64,000 bases of DNA from PALSA-505 sp036267135 (GTDB taxonomy: Bacteria > Actinomycetota > Actinomycetes > Streptosporangiales > Streptosporangiaceae): contig DATAWQ010000066.1 of NCBI GenBank assembly GCA_036267135.1, forward strand, positions 1 through 64,000, in the 5' to 3' direction. This document shows, in pieces, positions 40,050 to 49,111 of the stretch. The first letter of the stretch is position 1. Every line of letters begins with the position of its first letter. The translations under genes were made by a program, and so were the position numbers. The notes below the pieces were generated by a model. It saw only the letters and a program-made list of their open reading frames with translations. It searched no databases and was not told where the DNA came from.

Positions 40050-40868
40050 ATGCGGGTACTGATTTCGGTGGATATGGAGGGCGTCGGCGGGGTCGTGGAC
40101 CGGGAGGACGTCGCGCCCGGCGATCCCGAGTACGAGCGCAATCGCGCGCTGATCACGGCCGAGGCCAACGCCGCCGTCCGCGGCGTATTCGCGTTCGACC
40201 CGGCCGCCGAGGCCTGGGTCACCGAGGCGCACGCGGGCTTCCGCAACCTGCTGCCCGCGGCGCTCGACCGCCGGGCGCTGCTGCTGCGCGGCAAGCCGAA
40301 GCCCGACGGGATGATGTCCGGGCTGGCCGACGGCGTGGACGCGGCGGTCTTCATCGGGTATCACGGCAAGGCCGGCACGGCGCGATCCGTGCTGGCGCAC
40401 ACGATCAACGGCGGGGTGATCGCCGACGTGCGCTGCGACGGCCGTTCGTTCGGCGAACTCGGCCTGAACGCGGCGCTCGCGGCGCACTACGGCGTGCCGG
40501 CGGTGCTGGTCGCGGGCGACGACACGGTGGCCGCGGAGGCGGCCGAGGTGGTGCCGGGCATGCACACGGTGGTGGTCAAGCGGGCGCTCGGCGCCAGGGC
40601 CGCCGCCCTGCTGCATCCCGACGAGGTCTGTGAGCGGATCGAGCGGGAGGTGCCGCGGGCGCTGGCCGACCTGGACGCGGTCCAGGCGCCGCGGTTCGAC
40701 GGCCCGGTGTGGCTCGAGGTCGAGGTGCTGGTGCCCGCCATGACCGAGCGGGCGCTGCTCATCCCCGGCACCGAACTCGCGGGCGACCGGGTGGTCGGTT
40801 ACCAGGCGCCGGACTTTCCCACCGCGTACCGGATCACCCAGCTCGTCGCGATGCTCGGCAGTATCTGA
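40050..40868 (+). CDS. M55-family D-aminopeptidase (DppA-like)
   Basis: A 272-residue M55 peptidase. ISVDMEGVGGVVDRED at the N-terminus supplies the metal-binding Asp and Glu. WVTEAHAGFRNLLPAALD, VFIGYHGKAGTARSVLAHTI (the metal His and catalytic segment) and LVAGDDTVAAEA follow the DppA order. These zinc enzymes release D-amino acids such as D-Ala from peptides, which helps recycle cell-wall fragments. Cytoplasmic. ATG 40050. The next gene (PAP2) starts 17 bp after the stop, perhaps in the same transcript. Confidence 0.9.
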   Translation: MRVLISVDMEGVGGVVDREDVAPGDPEYERNRALITAEANAAVRGVFAFDPAAEAWVTEAHAGFRNLLPAALDRRALLLRGKPKPDGMMSGLADGVDAAVFIGYHGKAGTARSVLAHTINGGVIADVRCDGRSFGELGLNAALAAHYGVPAVLVAGDDTVAAEAAEVVPGMHTVVVKRALGARAAALLHPDEVCERIEREVPRALADLDAVQAPRFDGPVWLEVEVLVPAMTERALLIPGTELAGDRVVGYQAPDFPTAYRITQLVAMLGSI

Positions 40869-40885
40869 CGGATAGGATCGACCAT

Positions 40886-41635
40886 ATGGGCGAGGCCGGG
40901 CCAACCATGACAATTACCCGTCCTGGGCTGCGGCAACGGTACCCGTGGCTGCTGCCCGGCGGGCTTTTGCTGATCTTCGTCTTGCTGACCGTCAACGTGC
41001 TCGCGAACGGGCCGCTGATCCCGCTGGACCGGCACATCCACGCGGTGGTGCGGCAGGCCAAGCAGTCCGGTCACTGGAAGTGGGTCGCCCACGGTCAGGA
41101 CACCCCGGCCAGGCTGCTGATCGCGAGCGCCAACTTCCAGTACGCCATCCCGGTGCTCGTGGTCGTCGCGATCGCGGTGGCGCTGCGGCACCACAGCCTG
41201 CGCCCGGTGTTCACCGCGGCGGTCGGCCTGGTCTTGCTTCTGGCCACCGTGCTTCCGCTGCAGTACCTGATCGGGCGCGGCTACCCTGACCAGGCCGCGG
41301 CCCAGCTCGCCCCCGGCAGGCTGGGCTCCTTCCCGTCCGGCCACGCAGCCACCGCGGCCGTCTGCTACGGGCTGGCCGTACTGCTGCTCAGCCCCGGCCC
41401 ACGGCGGCTGGGGGGCTGGGTCTTGCTGACCTGTGCCTGGCTCCTCGCCCTGGGCGTCGGCGCCTCCCTGGTCTACGTCGGCGCCCACTGGTTCACCGAC
41501 GTGGTGGCGGGCTGGACCCTGGCCGGGCTCGTCATCATGCTCACCGTCCGGCTGACCAGGGGCCGGCCGGTGGGTCAGCCGGACGAGGTGAGCACGACCT
41601 TGCCGCACTTGCCGCCCGCGCTGAAGAAGTCGTAG
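40886..41635 (+). CDS. PAP2-family membrane phosphatase
   Basis: A 249-residue integral membrane phosphatase with about six segments. The phosphatase signature is split as in the family: GSFPSGHAATAAVCYG (P-S-G-H) and VYVGAHWFTDVVAGW (final His/Asp). The first motif K-x6-R-P is weak (LQYLIGRGYPD). Likely substrates are lipid pyrophosphates or phosphatidic acid at the outer face of the membrane. ATG 40886 follows the M55 stop by 17 bp. The 3' end overlaps the convergent oxidoreductase by 61 bp. Confidence 0.85.
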   Translation: MGEAGPTMTITRPGLRQRYPWLLPGGLLLIFVLLTVNVLANGPLIPLDRHIHAVVRQAKQSGHWKWVAHGQDTPARLLIASANFQYAIPVLVVVAIAVALRHHSLRPVFTAAVGLVLLLATVLPLQYLIGRGYPDQAAAQLAPGRLGSFPSGHAATAAVCYGLAVLLLSPGPRRLGGWVLLTCAWLLALGVGASLVYVGAHWFTDVVAGWTLAGLVIMLTVRLTRGRPVGQPDEVSTTLPHLPPALKKS

Positions 41636-42528
41636 GCGGCGGCCGCCTCGGCCAGCCCGAACTCGGCGGCCACCGGCACCCGGATCCGGCCGGCCTCGAC
41701 CAGCGGCAGCACGTGCTTTTCGACCTCGCGGGTTAGGAGTGCCTTCTCCTCCAGCGGGCGGGCCCGCAGCGTTGAGGCGCTGACCCGGCCCCGCCGCTGC
41801 ATCAGCGTGCGCAGGTCGAGCTGCGCCTCGCCGCCGGCGCTGACCCCGATGACCACGATCCGGCCCCGCATGGCCAGCGCGCCGACGTTCTCGGCCAGGT
41901 TGGGCGCGCCCACCAGCTCGAGTATCACGTCGAACGGGCCGTGCTCGCCGAAGCCTTCGGGCGCGATGACCTCATCGGCGCCGAGCGCCCGCACCGCGTC
42001 GCGGGAGGCGGCATTGCGGACGGTGGCGGTGACCCTGGCCCCGATGGCGGCGCCGAGCTGAACCGCGGCCGTGCCGACCCCGCCGGCCGCGCCGTGCACC
42101 AGCAGGTGCTCACCCGCCCGCAGGGCGCCCTGGCCGAAGATCGCGTCGTAGGCGGTCAGGAACACCTCGGCGAAGCTGCCCGCCTCCGGCCAGCCCAGCG
42201 CCTCGGGCACGGGCATCAGCTGGCGCTCGTGCACGACGGCCAGCTCGGCTTGCCCCGCGCCCGCGACGATCGCCATGACCCGGTCGCCCGGGCTGAACCT
42301 GGCCGCGTTGGGCCCGGTCTCGGCCACCTCGCCCGCCAGCTCGAGACCGGGGATGTCCGCGGGCACACCGGAGCCGGGAGGCGGCGGGTACAAGCCCATC
42401 AGCTGCATCTGGTCGGCGCCGTTGAGGCCGGCCCCGCGCACCCGGACCAGGACCTCGCCGGTGCCGGGCCGCGGGTCGGGATGCTCGGCGACGACGACCG
42501 CGTGGTCGCGGATGGTGGCAGCACGCAT
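41575..42528 (-). CDS. Zinc-free medium-chain alcohol dehydrogenase/quinone reductase
   Basis: A 317-residue MDR-type NADPH oxidoreductase. VRVRGAGLNGADQMQLMGLYPPPP and IPGLELAGEVAETG lie in the N-domain, with no Cys/His zinc set. LLVHGAAGGVGTAAVQLGAAIG is the NADPH Rossmann motif, followed by SRDAVRALGADEVI and GRIVVIGVSAGG. This fits quinone oxidoreductase/PIG3 types. ATG 42528 begins 4 bp after the methyltransferase stop, so both are in one leftward transcript. Confidence 0.88.
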   Translation of the reverse strand: MRAATIRDHAVVVAEHPDPRPGTGEVLVRVRGAGLNGADQMQLMGLYPPPPGSGVPADIPGLELAGEVAETGPNAARFSPGDRVMAIVAGAGQAELAVVHERQLMPVPEALGWPEAGSFAEVFLTAYDAIFGQGALRAGEHLLVHGAAGGVGTAAVQLGAAIGARVTATVRNAASRDAVRALGADEVIAPEGFGEHGPFDVILELVGAPNLAENVGALAMRGRIVVIGVSAGGEAQLDLRTLMQRRGRVSASTLRARPLEEKALLTREVEKHVLPLVEAGRIRVPVAAEFGLAEAAAAYDFFSAGGKCGKVVLTSSG

Positions 42529-42532
42529 GGTC

Positions 42533-43282
42533 TCACTCCCGTGGTCGGCGGCCGACGAACAGCTCGCGGGGTTCCCGGTCCTCGGTAGTCTCCTCCGTGT
42601 CCGCCCAGGCCTCGAACCCGGCCTCGGCCAGCAGCCGGAGCCAGGTGTTCCGGCCGAACAGGCAGAGCCGGTGCGACTCGTGCACGATCTGGACCTGGTC
42701 GTCGGGCTCGCGGAGCATGTACACGAAGTCGGCGAGTATCCAGGTGTCGCCGGCATCCGGATCCCAGGCCCACTCCAGGAAGCGGGCGGCCCGGCCGTCG
42801 CTGCCGTCGCCACCGCCGCAGCCGGTCTCCGGCTCGAAGGTCTCGGCGATGTGGTCGGGCACGAACACCGCGACCCCGCCCGGCCGGCAGTGCACGAACG
42901 CGGTCTCGATGGCTTGGGCCAGCTCGGCCTCGGTGAGCATGTAGTTGATCGCATCGTGCACGAACACCGCGTCGAACGTCCGGCCCAGCCGGATATCGCG
43001 CATGTCGCCCCGGAGGTGTTCGCAGTCCGGGTTGAGCCGCCGTGACACCGCGAGCATGTCGTCGGACAGGTCGACGAGCGTCATCGCGAACTGGGACTTC
43101 AGATGGCTGGCGTTGCTGCCGCCGCCGCTGCCCAGCTCCAGCACGTCGCGCACCGGCCGGGAGGCGTGCCCGAGCACTGTGGCCGCGAAGGCGGCCTCCT
43201 CCACGTATTCCTCGGGGGGTGAAATCAGCGGCCACCAGTCGGCCAGGTCTTGGTAGAGGCGGTAATCTGCGGTCTCAGCCAT
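42533..43282 (-). CDS. SAM-dependent methyltransferase
   Basis: A 249-residue class I methyltransferase. RDVLELGSGGGSNASHL is SAM motif I (near 45-60), TLVDLSDDMLAVSRRLNPD binds the ribose, and FDAVFVHDAINYM is motif IV. FVHCRPGGVAVFVPDHI is motif V/VI. A C-terminal lid has DDQVQIVHESHRLCLFGRNTW. Substrate unknown. It starts 73 bp from the divergent argF gene and is coupled to the oxidoreductase behind it. Confidence 0.85.
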   Translation of the reverse strand: MAETADYRLYQDLADWWPLISPPEEYVEEAAFAATVLGHASRPVRDVLELGSGGGSNASHLKSQFAMTLVDLSDDMLAVSRRLNPDCEHLRGDMRDIRLGRTFDAVFVHDAINYMLTEAELAQAIETAFVHCRPGGVAVFVPDHIAETFEPETGCGGGDGSDGRAARFLEWAWDPDAGDTWILADFVYMLREPDDQVQIVHESHRLCLFGRNTWLRLLAEAGFEAWADTEETTEDREPRELFVGRRPRE

Positions 43283-43355
43283 GGGAGCATCCTCCCGCAC
43301 GCCGGCGAGACCTCGCCTGACGGCCGCCCTCATCCGAACGCCAGGAGGCCACGAC

Positions 43356-44381
43356 ATGGATCTGCAGGGACGTAACCTGCTCAAGGAGACCGACCTGTCC
43401 GCCGCCGAGTTCGGCTACCTGATCGACCTGGCCGCCCAGCTGCGCGCGGACAAGCGGCTGGGCCAGGACGGCCGCCGGCTGGCGGGCCGCAACGTGGCGC
43501 TCATCTTCGAGAAGACGTCGACCCGCACCCGGTGCGCCTTCGAGGTGGCCGCGCACGACGAGGGCGGGCACGTGACCTACCTGGGGCCGGAGGGCTCGCA
43601 GCTCGGCCACAAGGAATCGGTGAAGGACACCGCCCGTGTGCTCGGCCGGATGTTCGACGGTATCGAGTACCGCGGCGCCGCGCAGGCGTCGGTGGAGACC
43701 CTCGGCGCCTTCGCGGGCGTGCCGGTGTGGAACGGGCTCACCGACGAATGGCACCCGACCCAGATGCTGGCCGACATCCTCACCATGCGCGACCACACCA
43801 GTAAGCCCCATCCCACCAGCAAGCCACTGGCCGAGGTGTCCTACTGCTATATCGGCGACAGCCGGAACAACACGGCGAACTCGCTGCTCGTCACCGGGGC
43901 CATGCTCGGCATGGACGTGCGGATCTGCGCGCCCCCGGCCTTGCAGCCCGCGCCGGGGGTCCGCGGCGTGGCCGAGCCGCTGGCGGCCGAGTCGGGGGCC
44001 AGGGTGCTGGTGACCGCGGACATCGAGGCCGCCGTGGCCGGTGTGGATTACGTCTACACCGATGTCTGGGTTTCCATGGGAGAGCCGCCCAGTGAGTGGG
44101 ACGAGCGCATCGACCTGCTGCTGCCCTACCAGGTGAACAGCAAGCTGATGGCCGCGACCGGGAACCCGCAGGCGAAGTTCATGCACTGCCTGCCGGCGCT
44201 GCACAACCGGGACACCGGGATCGGCCAGCAGCTCTACGACAAGCGCGGCCTGGAGGCCCTCGAGGTGACCGAGGAGGTCTTCGAGTCACCCGCCTCGATC
44301 GTCTTCGACCAGGCGGAGAACCGGATGCACACGATCAAGGCGCTGATGGTGGCCACGATCGGGGTGCAAGCGACGAGCTAG
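43356..44381 (+). CDS. argF: Ornithine carbamoyltransferase
   Basis: A 341-residue ornithine carbamoyltransferase. The carbamoyl-phosphate motif is FEKTSTRTRCAFE (near 55), the second is WHPTQMLAD (H-P-T-Q near 133). The ornithine/catalytic motif is KFMHCLPALHNRDT (H-C-L-P near 272). It makes citrulline from ornithine and carbamoyl phosphate. A small insert TSKPHPTSKP near 150 comes from a near-perfect 18-bp repeat. AGGAGG lies 7 bases before ATG 43356. No other arg gene is adjacent, so it may be the catabolic type (arcB); arginine genes elsewhere must be checked. Confidence 0.9.
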   Translation: MDLQGRNLLKETDLSAAEFGYLIDLAAQLRADKRLGQDGRRLAGRNVALIFEKTSTRTRCAFEVAAHDEGGHVTYLGPEGSQLGHKESVKDTARVLGRMFDGIEYRGAAQASVETLGAFAGVPVWNGLTDEWHPTQMLADILTMRDHTSKPHPTSKPLAEVSYCYIGDSRNNTANSLLVTGAMLGMDVRICAPPALQPAPGVRGVAEPLAAESGARVLVTADIEAAVAGVDYVYTDVWVSMGEPPSEWDERIDLLLPYQVNSKLMAATGNPQAKFMHCLPALHNRDTGIGQQLYDKRGLEALEVTEEVFESPASIVFDQAENRMHTIKALMVATIGVQATS

Positions 44382-44383
44382 CC

Positions 44384-44662
44384 ATGAGCACCGCCACGTA
44401 CGCCTTGCTCATCGACGGGAGCACGGTCGAGATCCGGGCCGCGCCGCTGCTGTTCGGCGGCCAGGGCCGGCCGCCGGTGGACACCGCGGCCCTGGCCGCC
44501 CTGCTGCTGCGGGTCTCCCGGCTGGCCGACGACCTTCCCGAAGTCGCCGAGCTGGCGCTGGACCCGGTCAACGCGCATCCCGGCGGCGCGACCCCGATGG
44601 CCGCCCGGATCCGGCTCAGCCCGGTCCAGCCGCAGGACCCGTTCCTGCGGCGGCTGCGCTGA
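44384..44662 (+). CDS. Stand-alone fragment like the end of an ADP-forming acyl-CoA synthetase
   Basis: A 92-residue protein. It resembles the C-terminal ATP-grasp lobe of acetate-CoA ligase (ADP-forming)/Pat-type proteins: LFGGQGRPPVDTAALAALL, then RVSRLADDLPEVAELALDPVNAHP and ARIRLSP. The usual ELDLNP is altered to ELALDP. There is no CoA-binding or ATP-grasp remainder upstream, since argF ends 2 bp before. It is either a truncated relic or a small protein derived from one. The ATG and good reading keep it as a CDS. Confidence 0.55.
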   Translation: MSTATYALLIDGSTVEIRAAPLLFGGQGRPPVDTAALAALLLRVSRLADDLPEVAELALDPVNAHPGGATPMAARIRLSPVQPQDPFLRRLR

Positions 44663-44734
44663 CCAGCGGCCGCAGTCACCGCTGAGGACTGCCTTAGACC
44701 TGTAATGAACGGCTGCGCCCGGTGGCCGGACCAG

Positions 44735-45163
44735 CTACCTGACGACGACCACGGGGCAGCTCGCGTGGTGCACGACCTGACTGCTCACCGAGCCCATCAG
44801 CAGCCGGGCGAAGCCGCCGCCGCCACGCGAGCCCACCACGACCAGGTCGGAGTCCTGCGACGCGTCGATGAGCAGCTGGGTGGCGATGCCGCTGACCCCG
44901 CGCACCGAGACCGAGGCCGGCTGGGAATCGCCGAGCTGACCGGCGATCTTGGCCACGGCCCCCTCGGCGGCGGCCCGGGCCTTCTCCTCGTCCGGCCGGT
45001 CCTCGGGGACCACTATCGCGCTGCCCGTCCAGTGGTTGGCCGCCACCTCGTGCACCGCGATGACGTTGAGCGCGGCGTGCCGGACGGCCGCCTCTTTCAT
45101 CGCCCACTCCAGGGCACGCTGTGAGTTGTCCGACCCGTCGACGCCTACCGTAATTCCGGCCAT
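44735..45163 (-). CDS. Universal stress protein (UspA family)
   Basis: A 142-residue single Usp domain. ITVGVDGSDNSQRALEWAMKEA opens it, and the ATP-binding loop is VVGSRGGGGFARLLMGSVSSQV (G-x2-G-x9-G-S/T pattern), ending CPVVVVR. It probably binds ATP and acts in dormancy or stress survival. Cytosolic. ATG 45163. It is divergent from the Lon-N gene. Length and motifs are typical. Confidence 0.92.
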   Translation of the reverse strand: MAGITVGVDGSDNSQRALEWAMKEAAVRHAALNVIAVHEVAANHWTGSAIVVPEDRPDEEKARAAAEGAVAKIAGQLGDSQPASVSVRGVSGIATQLLIDASQDSDLVVVGSRGGGGFARLLMGSVSSQVVHHASCPVVVVR

Positions 45164-45332
45164 GGCCTGCTCCTTCTGGCGGGGACCATTGTTTCTGGTT
45201 GGGCCACTTCCTGCGGGGCACTGCGTGCTGATCGCCGGAGGGTGCAACCGATTATCGTCGCCAAGATCGCCGGCGGGAAGAGCAACTGTCGCGCCAGAGA
45301 GGCCCATTTCGTCTTTGGGTACATTCGGGGAC

Positions 45333-45998
45333 ATGACCGAGAGCCTGCCGTTGTTCCCGCTGGGCACGGTGCTGTTTCCTGGGCTGCTGCTGCCGCTGCA
45401 CATTTTCGAGGAGCGGTACCGGCAGCTGATGCGGGACTTGCTGGACGGTCCCGAACCGCGGCGGTTCGGCGTGATCGCGATCCGCCAGGGCCGCGAGACC
45501 GGCGTGCACGGCGTCTCGGCGCTGTACGAGATCGGCTGCACGGCCACGCTGCGCCGGGTGGCCGAGCACGAGGACGGGCGGTATGACCTGGTCAGCGCCG
45601 GAACCGAACGGTTCCGGCTGGCCAGCCTGGACGACTCGCTGCCCTACTTGCGAGGCGAGGTGGAGTTCCTGCCCGAGCCGGCCGGGGACGAGGCGGCCGC
45701 CGCGCTGGCCGTCCAGGCCGTGCACGGCGCGTTCCGCGACTATCTCGGCGCGCTGTCCGAGCGGGGCGCCGAGGTCACAGTGCCCGAACTGCCCGACGAG
45801 CCGGTGCTGCTTTCCTACCTGGTGGCCGCCACGATCGTGCTGGACCTGCCGGACCGGCAGGGGCTGCTGGCCGTGCCGGACGCGCTGCGCCGGCTCGAGG
45901 CCGAACGGGCGCTGCTGACCAGGGAGGCCGCGATGCTGCGCACGTTCACTTCGGCGCCGGCGCCGGACCTGCGCAACACCCCGTTCAATCCGAACTGA
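45333..45998 (+). CDS. LON substrate-binding (N-domain) protein
   Basis: A 221-residue stand-alone Lon N-terminal (LAN) domain. It opens LPLFPLGTVLFPGLLLPLHIFEERYRQLM (region, residues about 5-33), the family signature. Then come FGVIAIRQGRE and RLASLDDS..YLRGEVEFL, with a helical tail (LAVPDALRRLEAERALLTREA). It lacks ATPase and protease domains. Such proteins are common in actinomycetes and may be substrate adaptors. Start ATG 45333 leaves 169 bp to the USP gene. Confidence 0.9.
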   Translation: MTESLPLFPLGTVLFPGLLLPLHIFEERYRQLMRDLLDGPEPRRFGVIAIRQGRETGVHGVSALYEIGCTATLRRVAEHEDGRYDLVSAGTERFRLASLDDSLPYLRGEVEFLPEPAGDEAAAALAVQAVHGAFRDYLGALSERGAEVTVPELPDEPVLLSYLVAATIVLDLPDRQGLLAVPDALRRLEAERALLTREAAMLRTFTSAPAPDLRNTPFNPN

Positions 45999-46048
45999 GC
46001 GCTTTGGCCATCACGATTTCGGCGCGTACCCCATTACACCGCGTCACG

Positions 46049-46462
46049 TCACCACGGCCTGGTGCCCGGCCCGGACGGCGGGCCGGTGGGCGGGTCCGGC
46101 CAGTCGGGTGATCCCCCCGGGTAGTCACCCTGCGGCCCGGCGGGTGGTGCGGACCTGGGTGATGGTGGCCTGGGCGGTGCCGGGCTAGCCGGTGCCGGGC
46201 TGGCGGGCGGGACGGCCGCCGTGACCCGCTTCGGCTGCCTGGTCCTGGCCACCGGCGTGACCTGGCTCCTGACGAACATCGCGAGCAAGGCCGAAACGAT
46301 TCCGAAGACCGCGCCGGTCTGCGCATTGCTCCAATGCCACCAGGTGAAGGCGATGCCAAGCGCGATGAAGGCCTGTACCAGCGCGGTGAACGCGGCCGAT
46401 TCCTGCCTGACCCAGTCGACGATGGCGTTCCAAAGTGCGAGCGCCACGTGAGTCCACTTCAC
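46049..46462 (-). CDS. Small membrane protein with Pro-rich tail
   Basis: A 137-residue protein, family unknown. Two hydrophobic segments lie in the front half (about 20-70: ALVQAFIALGIAFTWWHW and VFGIVSALLAMFV). A short basic loop (RSQVTPVARTRQPKR) precedes a Pro/Ala/Ser-rich cytosolic or external tail. Its size and layout resemble holin-like or small scaffold proteins, but nothing else here is phage-like. GTG 46462 has GGAGAAACC upstream. It lies divergent from the MpaB-family gene. Confidence 0.55.
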   Translation of the reverse strand: MKWTHVALALWNAIVDWVRQESAAFTALVQAFIALGIAFTWWHWSNAQTGAVFGIVSALLAMFVRSQVTPVARTRQPKRVTAAVPPASPAPASPAPPRPPSPRSAPPAGPQGDYPGGSPDWPDPPTGPPSGPGTRPW

Positions 46463-46642
46463 GGTTTCTCCAAGATGCCTGGGGTAATGGCGGCCTGGGT
46501 AGGCGCCGTCTGCTGATCGACCTTCTGCCGATCGATTTGCCCAAGTATGCCGGAGCCGGTGTGGCATCGTCTGTCACGCTCTTGGCGACCGCTAGCCAAG
46601 CCCGGCGCGGGCGCTGAATCCGCTCCGAGTTACCGTGGAGAA

Positions 46643-47533
46643 ATGACAGCAGAGTCGTATACCGCCGCCGTCGATCTGGTCGCCCGCTCGGCGGCGGCCT
46701 ACGTGTCCGGGGTGCCGGAGCACCCGGCCGACGAGGGCTTCTTCGGGCCCGGCAGCGTCGCGTGGCGGGTGAGCACCGACCCTGGCTCCGCGGTGGCCGG
46801 CCTGGCCGCCTTGATGGTGCAGGCCCTGCACCCGCTGGCCATGGCCGGGGTGGACCAGCACAGCCTCTGGCGCGAAGACCCGGTCGGCAGGCTGGCCGCC
46901 ACCCTGAAGTACGAGGTGACGATCAGCTTCGGCGACACCGAAGCCGCCCGCCGGGCCTCCGACCGGGTGCGGCGGGTCCACGAGCATGTGCGCGGCGTGG
47001 ACACGGTCACCGGGCAGCCTTACGAGGCCGGCGATCCCGCGCTGCTGCTGTGGGTGCACGCGGGCCTGGTGATCTCGAACATCGCCACGTGCCGGCTGTT
47101 CGGCACGCCGCTCTCGCCGACCGACACCGACCGGTACATCGCCGAGATGGTGGTGGCCGCCGAACTGGTCGGTGTGCCCGCCGCGCAGGTTCCGTCCAGC
47201 CAGGAAGAGCTCGACCGTTACCTGGAGTCGGTCAGGCCGCGGCTTCGCTGCACACCGGCGGCCAGTGAGTCCATGTCCTACCTGCTCGACCCGCCCGGCC
47301 TGGACGAGGCGGTGGCGGAGATCTGGCAGGACGTCAGGGACGGCGCGGTCGGCGCGCTGCCGGACTGGGCCAGGCAGATGTACGGCTACCAGGCGCCGCG
47401 GCTCGACGAGGCCAGGCGCACCGAGATCCGGCAGGCCCTGGGCCTGCTGGATACCGTCTACCTCGGCGAGCCTGGCGTGCTCGAAGCCCGGCAGCGGGTC
47501 GCCCTGCGGATGCGCGCGGCCCAGTCCCGGTGA
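46643..47533 (+). CDS. Oxygenase MpaB-family (DUF2236) protein
   Basis: A 296-residue DUF2236/MpaB-type protein. The family's opening PGSVAWRVSTDPGSAVAGLAALMVQALHPLAMAGVDQHS (region, about 36-75) is present. Other conserved parts are FGDTEAARRASDRVRRVHEHVRG (His-rich helix) and LLLWVHAGLVIS. In fungal MpaB a related domain cleaves a carbon-carbon bond in mycophenolic acid synthesis; bacterial roles include Lcp-like rubber oxygenase relatives. Heme binding is likely but not shown. ATG 46643 has GTGGAGAA upstream; the kinase gene overlaps its stop. Confidence 0.85.
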   Translation: MTAESYTAAVDLVARSAAAYVSGVPEHPADEGFFGPGSVAWRVSTDPGSAVAGLAALMVQALHPLAMAGVDQHSLWREDPVGRLAATLKYEVTISFGDTEAARRASDRVRRVHEHVRGVDTVTGQPYEAGDPALLLWVHAGLVISNIATCRLFGTPLSPTDTDRYIAEMVVAAELVGVPAAQVPSSQEELDRYLESVRPRLRCTPAASESMSYLLDPPGLDEAVAEIWQDVRDGAVGALPDWARQMYGYQAPRLDEARRTEIRQALGLLDTVYLGEPGVLEARQRVALRMRAAQSR

Positions 47534-49023
47534 AGAAGCTCGTCGCTGGGCTGGCGATCGGCGGGGCGGTCGCGGCCGGCCTGGTGGCCCGCCGTCGGCT
47601 CACCACCCGGCCAAGCCCGTCAAACCCGCCGCACCCGTTCGAGCCCATCGGGCGGCGCCGCCTGCGGCTGCGGCGCGGGCTGGCCGCCGTCCAGCTCGCC
47701 ATCCGCGGCGGGGCCAGGTACGCCAGCAACGCGCCCAGGCTGTTCGCGGCCGCCGGTGACCAGCGCCAGCAGTTGCGCAACGATCTGGCCCTGCAGACCG
47801 CCGAGGACGTCACCACCACGCTGGGGGCGATGAAGGGCGTGCTGATGAAGCTCGGCCAGATGGCCAGCTACGTCGACGACGGCCTGTCACCCGCGGTCCG
47901 CCGCACGCTCAGCCGCCTGCAGGACAGCGTGCCGCCGATGAGCCAGGAGCTGGCGGCCGGGGTGGTGGAGCAGGAACTCGGCCTGCCGCCCGAACGCGCG
48001 TTCGCCGAGTGGGATCCGGTGCCGATCGCCGCGGCGTCGATCGGCCAGGTGCACCGGGCGATCACCCATGACGGCCGCGCGGTGGCCGTGAAGGTGCAGT
48101 ATCCCGGGGTCGCCGAGACCATGACCGCCGACCTGGACAACGTCGCCCTGATTCGCCGGATGCTGCGCATGGTCGCGCCGAACCAGGACGTCGAGGCCCT
48201 GGTCGCCGAGCTGAAAGACCGCATCATCGAGGAGCTGGACTACCGCAGGGAGGCCCGCAACCAGCGGCACATGGCGGCCTACTACGACGGCCATCCCACC
48301 ATCCACATCCCCGCGATCGTGCACGAGCTGTCCACCCGGCGGGTGGTGACCAGCGAGCTTTCCGACGGTGCCCGGTTCAGCGAGCTGCTCACCTGGTCGC
48401 AGGCCGAACGCGACCTGGCCGCCGAGACGATCTACCGCTTCGTCTTCCGCAGCCTGTACGAGATGCACGCTTTCAACGGCGACCCGCACCCGGGCAACTA
48501 CCTGTTCCACGGCGGCGGCCGGGTCACCTTCCTCGACTTCGGGCTGGTCAAGCACTTCACACCTACCGAACTGGCACCCCTGGTCAGCATGGTCCGCGAC
48601 CTGTGCGTGGACAACGACCCCGAGGCGTTCCGCACCAGCATGGAAGCGGCCGGGTTCCTGGTGCCGGGCGCGCCGCTGAGCACCGACATGATCGTGGACC
48701 ACATGGCGGTGTTCTACGACACGGTCCGCCACCCGGGACGTCTGACCATGACCGAGGATTACGCGTCCGCGGTGGTGCGCCGGTTCTTCGACGTGCGCAG
48801 CCCGATGGCGCCGTATGTGAACATCCCGCGCTCGTACGTGATCCTGCAGCGCATCAACCTGGGCCTGTTCGCCGTGCTCGGCCAGTTGCACGCCACCGCC
48901 GACTGGCGCTCCATCGCCGAGGAGATCTGGCCCTTCGTGCTCGGCCCGCCGTCCACCCCCATGGGCCACGCCGAAGCCGGCTGGCTGGCCGCCCGCCCCA
49001 GCATCGCCACCAGCCCGGCCTGA
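47530..49023 (+). CDS. ABC1/UbiB-family atypical kinase
   Basis: A 497-residue ABC1/ADCK/UbiB protein. One N-terminal membrane helix (residues 3-21) precedes the kinase-like domain. It has K-x-G-Q in LMKLGQMASYVDD, the AAAS motif (IAAASIGQVHRA), VAVKVQYPG (lysine), DYRREARNQ, NGDPHPGNYLF (catalytic Asp and Asn) and FLDFGLVKHF (D-F-G). In other bacteria this family supports ubiquinone; actinomycetes make menaquinone, so a lipid-quinone role is uncertain. GTG 47530 overlaps the MpaB stop by 4 bp. Confidence 0.9.
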   Translation: MKKLVAGLAIGGAVAAGLVARRRLTTRPSPSNPPHPFEPIGRRRLRLRRGLAAVQLAIRGGARYASNAPRLFAAAGDQRQQLRNDLALQTAEDVTTTLGAMKGVLMKLGQMASYVDDGLSPAVRRTLSRLQDSVPPMSQELAAGVVEQELGLPPERAFAEWDPVPIAAASIGQVHRAITHDGRAVAVKVQYPGVAETMTADLDNVALIRRMLRMVAPNQDVEALVAELKDRIIEELDYRREARNQRHMAAYYDGHPTIHIPAIVHELSTRRVVTSELSDGARFSELLTWSQAERDLAAETIYRFVFRSLYEMHAFNGDPHPGNYLFHGGGRVTFLDFGLVKHFTPTELAPLVSMVRDLCVDNDPEAFRTSMEAAGFLVPGAPLSTDMIVDHMAVFYDTVRHPGRLTMTEDYASAVVRRFFDVRSPMAPYVNIPRSYVILQRINLGLFAVLGQLHATADWRSIAEEIWPFVLGPPSTPMGHAEAGWLAARPSIATSPA

Positions 49024-49111
49024 GCCTCGTCCCCCGCTCGCACCTCGCGAGTACGCTGATCAATCGCCCCGGCGTCGTGGCGAGGCCGAAGACCGGCTGG
49101 GAGGCCCCTGA

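Noticed and set aside
46049..46462. Phage holin
   Set aside because: Only size and hydrophobicity suggest it; there are no other phage genes near it.
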